Positions 1-4,521 of a DNA stretch of 9,853 nt are shown here, piece after piece. Source of the DNA: Candidatus Aminicenantota bacterium. Lineage in GTDB: Bacteria; Acidobacteriota; Aminicenantia; Aminicenantales; Saccharicenantaceae. The notes under the pieces are model-generated. The model worked only from the letters and a program-made list of their open reading frames with translations. It was not told the origin of the DNA and ran no database searches. The position numbers were made by a program, and so were the translations under genes. Within the stretch, counting starts at the first letter, position 1. The number at the start of each line of letters is the position of its first letter. The stretch is taken from positions 1 through 9,853 of the forward strand of contig DSDX01000274.1 of NCBI GenBank assembly GCA_011048485.1, given 5' to 3'.

Positions 1-201
1 ATCTCGTAATCCGCGCAACAATCATACGAACGTTGCCTTTCTTATACAATTATCCCGCCGCTCTTAGTAAAGCCAGCCTTTACCATAGAGGCCATCCAAC
101 CGTCCCAAAGCCCGCAACCTTGGCCCAAATGCGGCTCAGACCCACATTTACGTGGCCGTATTGTCTTTAATAACAACTAAATAATCAGGTGCTCCGCCGA
201 T
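1..201. other. Gene-free left margin
   Basis: No supported gene, RNA gene or strong regulatory signal is visible before the first tRNA-derived repeat. The stretch is relatively AT-rich and broken by stops in all frames. No D-arm-like or 5' tRNA half lies upstream of the repeat at the expected distance, so the repeat at 202 does not complete a tRNA. The last bases before it (191-201) resemble the bases before the second repeat at 1257-1267. Confidence 0.5.
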
Positions 202-246
202 CTCCGGATCCAAAGGTCGGAGGTTCGAATCCTCTCAGGCACGCCA
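202..246 (+). repeat. tRNA-Arg(CCG) 3'-half repeat, copy 1 (putative att site)
   Basis: The 45 bp parse exactly as tRNA positions 32-76. They give a 7-nt anticodon loop CTCCGGA with anticodon CCG, the 3' anticodon strand TCCAA, variable loop AGGTC, T stem GGAGG/CCTCT closing loop TTCGAAT, acceptor strand CAGGCAC, discriminator G and CCA. The 5' half (expected acceptor strand GTGCCTG and a D arm) is absent upstream. The copy is identical to those at 1268 and 3293. The left flank (GCTCCGCCG, 191-199) matches copy 2 and the right flank (CGTTTCCCCC, 247-256) nearly matches copy 3. It is best read as an attachment-site scar rather than a gene. Confidence 0.8.
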
Positions 247-327
247 CGTTTCCCCCCAGATAGGGTGCGACAGTCCTGGGAAATCCTCTTCCTCAGAGCC
301 CGGAGAGATCCGCTCACCTCTCGAAGA

Positions 328-825
328 TCAGTCATCCTTCTTAGACCGATGGGTCTTCGCGGTCTTCGTTTTCTTGATGGTGGCCAGTGCATCCTTGAGG
401 ACCGGGAGGGACAAGATGTCCTTGGGCCGGCCGACCGTTTCCTTGCTCTTGATGATCCTATCCAACGCCAGGATCCTGACGGGAAGGCCTCCGAGATCGA
501 CAAGGAAGGCGTTCTTCGTTTCCTCGTCGAAGCTGCCCAGCCCATGCATCGTCAGGACGATGTCGAAAAGCTCGACCCCCCCTCCCGCGAATGTCGGGGG
601 ATGCAGGCCGATCGAGGGAACGATGGCCCCTCCGACCTTGGCCACCGCCTTCCTGAGTGCCGGATCGGCCAAATCCCTGAACCAGAGGTCGATGTCCTGG
701 GTAACGACCGGGGCCCCCTGCAAGGCCGCGGCGGCGGCCCCGACGATCATGTAATCCACTCCCTGCTTATGAAGCTCCTTCAAGAAGGAGACCTCCTTAC
801 CGGTGAAGATCGCTTTTTCTGCCAC
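328..825 (-). CDS. Nucleotidyltransferase-fold protein, probable toxin of a TA-like pair
   Basis: 165 aa. The N-terminal half has a nucleotidyltransferase signature: VGAAAAALQG near residues 28-37, then TQDIDLWF with the acidic pair D44 and D46 and a possible third acidic residue at D88. The C-terminal helix reads IIKSKETVGRPKDILSLPVL (about 124-143), matching the K...GRPKD helix of AbiEii/DUF6036-type nucleotidyltransferases. The usual second Gly of the GG motif is Ala30, and the Arg normally two residues before Thr is Val40, so catalytic competence is uncertain. The start is GTG at 823-825, supported by GAAGGAG at 834-840, 8 nt away. It overlaps the upstream HTH gene by 29 bp, which implies translational coupling. 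The Lys-rich tail (151-163) is unexplained. Toxin activity is inferred from context, not seen. Confidence 0.75.
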   Translation of the reverse strand: MAEKAIFTGKEVSFLKELHKQGVDYMIVGAAAAALQGAPVVTQDIDLWFRDLADPALRKAVAKVGGAIVPSIGLHPPTFAGGGVELFDIVLTMHGLGSFDEETKNAFLVDLGGLPVRILALDRIIKSKETVGRPKDILSLPVLKDALATIKKTKTAKTHRSKKDD

Positions 826-1168
826 GGATCAAGCTCCTTCGCAACCGCTGAATCGGTTTTTCCTCCAACAAAAGGAGGGTTAACCGGACATTGTCCCGGT
901 CGAGTTTCGGATCACTGGCGACGATGCGGTCGGTAAGGCTCAGGATGCGGCGGATCTTCGTGACGTCCGGGTTCTCTTCCGTGAGGAAAGCCCCGGGCCG
1001 AACGGATAGCATTTCTCCAATTGCACGGAGCGAGGCGGGAAGAACAGAGCTTTTATGGACGAGGTGGTAGAATGCGGTCTTGCTGACGCCGGCCTTGGCA
1101 AGTAGGGCGGTGAGGCTCAGGCCGCGCTCTCCGGCGAGCATCCGAAGTCTGTTCAAGTCGATCCGCAT
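797..1168 (-). CDS. HTH (XRE-like) protein, probable antitoxin/repressor
   Basis: 123 aa. Residues about 5-55 form a helix-turn-helix domain, with LTALLAKAGVSKTAFYHLV as the core and the following helix LRAIGEMLSV ending in the usual XRE position. The C-terminal part (about 65-123) is charged and helical, with basic residues toward the end, and may contact the partner. It is the first gene of a two-gene minus-strand operon and overlaps the nucleotidyltransferase by 29 bp. The HTH-then-nucleotidyltransferase order fits known toxin-antitoxin-like pairs. The ATG at 1166-1168 has no clear Shine-Dalgarno, and the predicted promoter places transcription start almost at the ATG, so a leaderless mRNA is possible. 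Autorepression through the palindrome at 1176-1183 is plausible but inferred. Confidence 0.75.
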   Translation of the reverse strand: MRIDLNRLRMLAGERGLSLTALLAKAGVSKTAFYHLVHKSSVLPASLRAIGEMLSVRPGAFLTEENPDVTKIRRILSLTDRIVASDPKLDRDNVRLTLLLLEEKPIQRLRRSLIRGRKSDLHR

Positions 1169-1174
1169 GGCTTA

Positions 1175-1203
1175 ATAGTACTAAAAAATAGAACTCGATG
1201 CAA
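1175..1203 (-). promoter_or_regulatory. Candidate promoter of the HTH/nucleotidyltransferase operon
   Basis: On the minus strand a -35-like TTGCAT (1198-1203) lies 17 nt from a -10-like TACTAT (1175-1180). The match is moderate (3/6 and 4/6) but spacing is optimal. The -10 ends 6 nt before the ATG, so the transcript would be nearly leaderless. A perfect 8-bp palindrome TAGTACTA (1176-1183) overlaps the -10 and is a candidate operator. Confidence 0.4.
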
Positions 1204-1267
1204 GTCGCCCTCGAAGTCCGTCTGCCGCAGCAGAATGACAAGTTGCATTACCCGGCGCTCCGCCGTT

Positions 1268-1312
1268 CTCCGGATCCAAAGGTCGGAGGTTCGAATCCTC
1301 TCAGGCACGCCA
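1268..1312 (+). repeat. tRNA-Arg(CCG) 3'-half repeat, copy 2 (putative att site)
   Basis: Identical over 45 bp to the repeats at 202 and 3293, from anticodon loop to CCA. Its left flank GCTCCGCCGTT (1257-1267) matches the bases before copy 1 apart from one base, extending homology about 11 bp upstream. Its right flank differs from both other complete copies. No 5' tRNA half precedes it: the D-arm consensus is absent in 1190-1267. It separates the toxin-antitoxin-like block from the redox/lipoprotein block. Confidence 0.8.
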
Positions 1313-1346
1313 TTTACAATCCCCTTTTATCTAATAAAAACAACGA

Positions 1347-1383
1347 CTTGCGGGCCAAACCCTTGACAAGGCAAGTGACCCGC
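1347..1383. terminator. Possible terminator hairpin downstream of the redox gene
   Basis: GCGGG (1350-1354) can pair with CCCGC (1379-1383) around an inner palindrome CCTTG-A-CAAGG (1361-1371). On the + strand it is followed at once by TTTT. On the minus strand a T-rich stretch (TTGTTTTT) begins several bases after the stem. It lies about 130 nt past the stop of the minus-strand gene. The stem is short and the loop large, so the call is weak. Confidence 0.3.
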
Positions 1384-1444
1384 TTTTACCCATTGCGCCC
1401 TGTTTTCACCTGCAAAACGGACGTAGAAGCGGAGACGCCTGACC

Positions 1445-1480
1445 TCTCGAGTGACCCACCCATTGGATTTGGCCTCGAGA
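1445..1480. repeat. 7-bp inverted repeat near the end of the redox gene
   Basis: TCTCGAG (1445-1451) and CTCGAGA (1474-1480) are perfect reverse complements around a 22-nt loop. It lies 32 nt beyond the 3' end of the minus-strand redox gene and lacks a T tract, so it may be an mRNA 3'-end stem or a protein site. Function unknown. Confidence 0.3.
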
Positions 1481-1511
1481 AGGAGCGAGTGTTAGGGGCA
1501 CGGGCAAGAAA

Positions 1512-2129
1512 TTACGACTGATCTTTCCTCGCGCGTGACGATCCAATCCCTCGCTGAGTTTCTTCTTGGCCAAACATCTCATCGAGAATCGTCACGGCAC
1601 TTGCGACAAATTCTGAACAGTTGGCATAAGCATTGGCCTTCATGGCCGCCTCTCTCTTTTCGGCTGTGCTGATATCGTGCCCAATCAGGTCCCTGCACAT
1701 TATTGTAGAATGTTTCTCCTCGAACTTCGAAACGAATTCCTTGACAGTATCCATGGTTTTGAGTCCTGCCGTCATATCATCAATGTTGTCACTGTTGGTC
1801 GCCTTTAGTCCAATGACCAGGACTGCCCCACTCACAGCTCCGCAAACGTGGCCCAATCCGCCGATTCCTCCCGCCATCCCACGCCCAAGCCCGGCCGCAA
1901 GATCTTTCTCTATTCCCAACTCGGGGGAGTAGGTCGCCAGCACGCCCGTACAGCAGCTTCCGTATTTCTGCATATTGGAAAGGGCTTCCTCAACGGTGCT
2001 CTTCTGGGAGATATTATTCTTGAGGGATTCAGGGCTGTTTTCACGACCCAATATACGCAAGGGCCCCAGCGAAGCTGTTAAGGCACTTGCTGTCATCATC
2101 TTGATGAAATCTCTCCGTTCTTTTTTCAT
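1512..2129 (-). CDS. Tat-exported C_GCAxxG_C_C family redox protein
   Basis: 205 aa. The N terminus has a twin-arginine signal (RRDFIKMM, residues 5-12) followed by a short hydrophobic stretch to about residue 22, so export of a folded, probably cofactor-loaded protein is likely. The mature part has the cysteine layout of the C_GCAxxG_C_C family: C59-C60, C96 within VCGAVSGA, C145 and C171. The family is common in anaerobes and presumed redox-active or metal/cluster binding, but its reaction is not established. The Gly-rich segment at about 80-93 precedes the central motif. ATG at 2127-2129 is preceded by AGGAG about 8 nt upstream. The last dozen residues (from GIGSSRAR) are hydrophilic and unlike the rest, perhaps a replaced 3' end. 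It is divergent from the lipoprotein gene in the same block. Confidence 0.8.
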   Translation of the reverse strand: MKKERRDFIKMMTASALTASLGPLRILGRENSPESLKNNISQKSTVEEALSNMQKYGSCCTGVLATYSPELGIEKDLAAGLGRGMAGGIGGLGHVCGAVSGAVLVIGLKATNSDNIDDMTAGLKTMDTVKEFVSKFEEKHSTIMCRDLIGHDISTAEKREAAMKANAYANCSEFVASAVTILDEMFGQEETQRGIGSSRARKDQS

Positions 2130-2426
2130 TTGCTACTCCTTTCTGAATGCTTCCGTACATGTATACCATATGATGATCGTTTCAAAAAACAATCAAGGGA
2201 GAGAGGTTGCGCTGATCTCCAGCCGGCTCAATCGGGGAAACACTCCCCGTTTGCGATCCAATTCGATCATCAGGAAAGCGTAGCAGTGGCCTGACCCCCC
2301 TGAAATCGATCCATCTCCTGTGGTAAGATTTTGGCAACTCTTTTTTCCATGCTCTTAGGCGTATTGAGGGCAATTTATGACCCTCCTGGAGGCTGGAATA
2401 CCCACCCTTCTGAGGCAGGTTCTGGG
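2130..2426. other. Intergenic region between divergent redox and lipoprotein genes
   Basis: About 300 bp with no convincing gene. Near the redox gene, an AT-rich stretch (2150-2200) could hold its promoter: on the minus strand TTGAAA is followed after only 14 nt by TATACA, a non-ideal spacing. A small hairpin CGGGG/CCCCG lies at 2233-2249. The segment 2285-2310, a GC-rich block with a C6 run, resembles the kind of sequence seen at insertion-element ends, but no second end or transposase is visible. Confidence 0.4.
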
Positions 2427-2455
2427 TTGACATGCCCGGCTGAACGGGTTCTAAT
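2427..2455 (+). promoter_or_regulatory. Strong sigma70-type promoter for the lipoprotein gene
   Basis: A perfect -35 TTGACA (2427-2432), 17-nt spacer and near-consensus -10 TCTAAT (2450-2455). Predicted start is near 2462, giving a leader of about 20 nt that contains the purine-rich ribosome-binding site GGGGAGGGG (2471-2479) before the ATG at 2483. A CCCG/CGGG inverted repeat sits in the spacer (2435-2448). Confidence 0.7.
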
Positions 2456-2482
2456 GGGGGCATCAGATTCGGGGAGGGGATA

Positions 2483-3028
2483 ATGAAAAAGTACCTGTCT
2501 GTTATTCCTTTGGTCTTCCTGCTTTGTTTCGTCGTCGGTTGCCAGGATAAGGCGGCGATGGCGGAGCTGGAGGAGTTCAGGGCTAAGGCAATGGCTGAGG
2601 AGCAGAATAACGCAAAATTGATGAACGTGGTAAAAAAGATACAGGAGGCCATGGATAACCACGATTCAATTGCCATAGCCCAATGCTATGCAGAAGACGC
2701 CACAATGGTCATGCCAGGCGAGCCAGAACCGGTGCGAGGCAGAGAGGCTATTGCGAAAAACCAAGAAGTTTTTTTTCGTGCGATGCCAGATGTAAATGTG
2801 AAGTTTATTACCTTGTTGTCCGGGAACCATATTGTCTTTGAAGGGACTACAGAGGGGACATTTACAGGACCAATGACCACTCCGGCTGGGGATATTCCTC
2901 CAACCGGAAAAAGCGCAAAGTTTAAATTTGTGTTTATCGCAAAAGTAAATGCTGATGGACTAATAGAAGAAGATAGAACTTATTATGACACCGCAGATTT
3001 CATGAGGCAATTAGGGATCATTGATTAG
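2483..3028 (+). CDS. SnoaL-like (NTF2-fold) lipoprotein
   Basis: 181 aa. A lysine-start signal peptide and hydrophobic core (residues 4-19) end in lipobox VVGC with lipidated Cys20. The +2 residue is Gln, so outer-membrane sorting would be allowed in a diderm. Residues 22-46 are a charged helical linker. Residues about 47-179 look like a SnoaL/ester-cyclase-type NTF2 fold: YAEDATMVMPG (69-79), RGREAI near 85-90, a central strand HIVFEGTTEGTFTGP (116-130), and the closing TYYDTADFMRQLGI (166-179) typical of this group. Such domains bind small hydrophobic ligands or isomerise polyketide- or steroid-like compounds; the substrate here cannot be told. The gene stands alone with its own promoter and is divergent from the Tat-exported redox gene. 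Confidence 0.8.
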   Translation: MKKYLSVIPLVFLLCFVVGCQDKAAMAELEEFRAKAMAEEQNNAKLMNVVKKIQEAMDNHDSIAIAQCYAEDATMVMPGEPEPVRGREAIAKNQEVFFRAMPDVNVKFITLLSGNHIVFEGTTEGTFTGPMTTPAGDIPPTGKSAKFKFVFIAKVNADGLIEEDRTYYDTADFMRQLGIID

Positions 3029-3039
3029 TAGAGCCGGGT

Positions 3040-3063
3040 CTCAATCCGCAACTCGGATTTGAG
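3040..3063 (+). terminator. Hairpin just after the lipoprotein stop codon
   Basis: CTCAA-TCCG (3040-3048) pairs with CGGA-T-TTGAG (3054-3063): nine base pairs with one bulged T and a 5-nt loop, starting 12 nt past the stop. No T tract follows, so it is an mRNA 3'-end stem or a factor-dependent terminator at best. Confidence 0.35.
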
Positions 3064-3292
3064 CTAAAGCCGCGGGAAGAGAAGAAATAGCTGCTCACTT
3101 AATCACCCGCTCAATCGGGCGGACACCTGATCCTGAGGTCTTGGAACTTAGGCAGACCACCCCGCCACGCATCCATGTCAAAAAAAGTGCGTGAACCCGC
3201 CTAATTCTGGCTAAAGGTGCTCAAAGGAAAACAAGCCATTTTCCCCTGGAAATCGAGTTTTCCACATTTGCCCAGGTGAGTGGGGTAGGGGA

Positions 3293-3337
3293 CTCCGGAT
3301 CCAAAGGTCGGAGGTTCGAATCCTCTCAGGCACGCCA
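3293..3337 (+). repeat. tRNA-Arg(CCG) 3'-half repeat, copy 3 (putative att site)
   Basis: Identical over 45 bp to copies 1 and 2. The left flank differs from theirs: the bases just before are GGGGA, which could pair only partly with TCCAA, and no acceptor strand GTGCCTG occurs about 32 bases upstream. The right flank CGTTTTCCCCC (3338-3348) matches that of copy 1 with one extra T. It separates the redox/lipoprotein block from the membrane/HTH and permease block. Confidence 0.8.
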
Positions 3338-3595
3338 CGTTTTCCCCCTGTTGACCCGAGAAGATCGATGACTTGTGCTGAGAGCCGGGTTCCGTGGTCC
3401 ATAAGCGCTTGCGGACCATCAAAAACTCGCATTTGCCGCCGACACGTCATGAATCTTGACCTGTGCTTCCGGCTAATCTGTTAGTTCCACCTGCCAAGAC
3501 TCTCTTATATCGGGTGGCGTCTTTTTTTCGGAGTGAGGTCCATTTCTGCGACGCCAAGAGTCACGAGTTAGAACCGATATAAATATAAAATATGC
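3338..3595. other. Structured non-coding region left of the membrane/HTH operon
   Basis: No gene is supported. It contains a hairpin TGGTCC/GGACCA (3395-3400 with 3413-3418) enclosing the palindrome AAGCGCTT, a T7 run (3522-3528), and a set of nested or competing inverted repeats between 3498 and 3582 (separate entry). The bases next to the repeat (3338-3348) are shared with copy 1. Confidence 0.45.
3498..3582. repeat. Overlapping inverted repeats with alternative pairings
   Basis: Three perfect inverted pairs occur: GACTCT (3498-3503) with AGAGTC (3557-3562), TTATATCGG (3505-3513) with CCGATATAA (3574-3582), and GGCGTC (3516-3521) with GACGCC (3550-3555). The innermost pair can stack under either outer pair but not both, so the strand has two competing folds. 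The loop contains T7. It ends 13 bp before the -35 of the membrane/HTH promoter. Role unknown: recombination-site remnant, regulatory leader or terminator of upstream transcription. Confidence 0.4.
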
Positions 3596-3624
3596 TTGAC
3601 ATATTGTATAGTAAACACTACTAT
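3596..3624 (+). promoter_or_regulatory. Strong promoter of the membrane/HTH operon
   Basis: Consensus -35 TTGACA (3596-3601), 17-nt spacer, and -10 TACTAT (3619-3624) in a very AT-rich context. Predicted start is near 3631, with a leader of about 50 nt before the ATG at 3682. The AAAGGAG ribosome-binding site is at 3668-3674. Confidence 0.7.
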
Positions 3625-3633
3625 ATGTATAGT
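3605..3633 (+). promoter_or_regulatory. Candidate operator cluster for the encoded HTH regulator
   Basis: A perfect 7-bp inverted repeat TATAGTA (3607-3613) / TACTATA (3619-3625) with a 5-bp centre covers the promoter spacer and -10. The octamer TGTATAGT at 3605-3612 recurs at 3626-3633, exactly 21 bp on, so both would face the same side of the helix. This would let a small HTH dimer block RNA polymerase. Binding by the downstream HTH protein is inferred. Confidence 0.5.
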
Positions 3634-3681
3634 CTAGCGAACATATCATGGTAAGCCTGCCTTTTTTAAAGGAGTAGCGAT

Positions 3682-4173
3682 ATGAGCCATATCGAGAGAA
3701 TGAACAGATTCCGCAAAAATCTATTGAAAGGGATCCTCTGGGGATTTGGTATCTGGATCACTGCGCAGGTGATCTGGACCGGGATCGCCTTTAACGGCAT
3801 CATTTCCCAGACTTCTCATGTCTTCGGCATAGTCGGCCATATTATCCAGTTTGCAGTCTATGCCTCTATCCTCATCACCATATTCTTTTCGCTGAAATAT
3901 TGGAGGTACAAATGGAGCTTGCGGAAAGACCCGCAGGTCCGGTCTGCGCTTGACGATGAAAGACTGCGATTGAGTTGGTTGAAGGCCTACCGGTTCGCAT
4001 TCTTCACCGTGGTTGTTTCATACATCATCCTTTTCTTGAATGAATCGATCCCCGTTATCATTTTTCACAAACGGGTTGTTTCCATTCCCCAAGAGACGCA
4101 GACCCAATTGACCTTGCTTGTGGCCGTCCTGTCGTGCGTTGGCGCATTCCTCCATTACAGCCGGGAAGAATGA
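3682..4173 (+). CDS. Small four-TM membrane protein paired with an HTH regulator
   Basis: 163 aa with four predicted membrane helices at about 17-38, 49-71, 102-120 and 140-158, and a basic, acidic-rich cytoplasmic loop 75-101 containing DDERLRLSWLKAYR. That DER...KA loop resembles small membrane proteins (DUF2178-like) that sit next to short HTH regulators in many bacteria and archaea, though the family call is tentative. No catalytic motif is visible. ATG at 3682 has AAAGGAG 7 nt upstream. Its stop (4171-4173) is one base before the ATG of the HTH gene, so the two are co-transcribed and probably translationally coupled. A likely role is sensing or sequestering at the membrane that modulates the regulator; this is inference. 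Confidence 0.75.
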   Translation: MSHIERMNRFRKNLLKGILWGFGIWITAQVIWTGIAFNGIISQTSHVFGIVGHIIQFAVYASILITIFFSLKYWRYKWSLRKDPQVRSALDDERLRLSWLKAYRFAFFTVVVSYIILFLNESIPVIIFHKRVVSIPQETQTQLTLLVAVLSCVGAFLHYSREE

Positions 4174-4174
4174 C

Positions 4175-4387
4175 ATGGATAATATTTCGTTAGGAAATGA
4201 TCTCAAGGTGCACCGGGCGCGGAAAAACATTACCCAAGAGGAACTTGCCGAGCTTGTTGGGGTGACGAGGCCGACTATCAATTTCATCGAAAACGGGCGT
4301 TTCGTGCCTTCAACACTCCTGGCACTGAAAATCGTAAAAATTTTCAGCGTACCGTTTGAAGAGGTTTTCTTCCTTAGAGAAACGTGA
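4175..4387 (+). CDS. Short XRE-family HTH transcriptional regulator
   Basis: 70 aa, almost entirely one HTH_3 domain: LGNDLKVHRARKNITQEELA (residues 6-25), the recognition helix in VGVTRPTINFIENGR (28-42), then STLLALKIVKIFSVPFEEVF (46-65), a classic ending for this family. The ATG at 4175 is chosen over in-frame starts further upstream because the domain begins there and those would lie inside the membrane gene. There is one base between the two genes. No ligand domain is present, so its signal may come from the membrane partner. It probably represses its own operon through the TGTATAGT/TATAGTA sites at 3605-3633, as small XRE regulators often do. Confidence 0.85.
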   Translation: MDNISLGNDLKVHRARKNITQEELAELVGVTRPTINFIENGRFVPSTLLALKIVKIFSVPFEEVFFLRET

Positions 4388-4521
4388 CCATGATCTCATG
4401 GCCCTTGGGAGACGGTTTCTCGACCACAGGCATTCCAACCTGCTCAGGAACTTAGGTCAGCCTTTTGTGACGGGACTTTTTTCCGGAGGAGACTGCTCCC
4501 CGGGACGGGCCGGAAGGAGCT
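4388..4521. other. Convergent intergenic spacer between HTH and permease genes
   Basis: A 14-bp inverted repeat CCATGA-TC-TCATGG (4388-4401) starts directly after the HTH stop codon. The 2-nt loop makes an ordinary hairpin strained, so it may be a protein site or 3'-end stem. There is a T6 run (4479-4484) without a preceding good stem. No tRNA-derived repeat remnant is found here, although base composition shifts from AT-rich to GC-rich across this spacer. Confidence 0.35.

Noticed and set aside
177..545. Minus-strand frame of 122 aa crossing copy 1, containing GVPERIRTSDLWI
   Set aside because: That peptide is the antisense translation of the tRNA 3' half and is a known kind of spurious database protein. 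The frame also overlaps the nucleotidyltransferase gene.
2285..2310. Insertion-sequence end in the C-rich segment
   Set aside because: The sequence only vaguely resembles element ends; no partner inverted repeat, target duplication or transposase is visible.
2182..2676. Minus-strand frame of 164 aa overlapping the lipoprotein start
   Set aside because: It lies opposite the lipoprotein signal peptide and has no recognisable domain; the lipoprotein has a promoter, ribosome-binding site and lipobox.
3261..3337. Complete tRNA at copy 3
   Set aside because: The bases before it do not provide the acceptor strand GTGCCTG, a D arm or a matching TTGGA anticodon strand. Only the 3' half is tRNA. The same holds for copies 1, 2 and 4.
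3201..3450. Two minus-strand frames (73 and 79 aa) across copy 3
   Set aside because: Both are antisense readings of the repeat (GVPERIRTSDLW and GFEPPTFGSGVP types) with no ribosome-binding site or domain.
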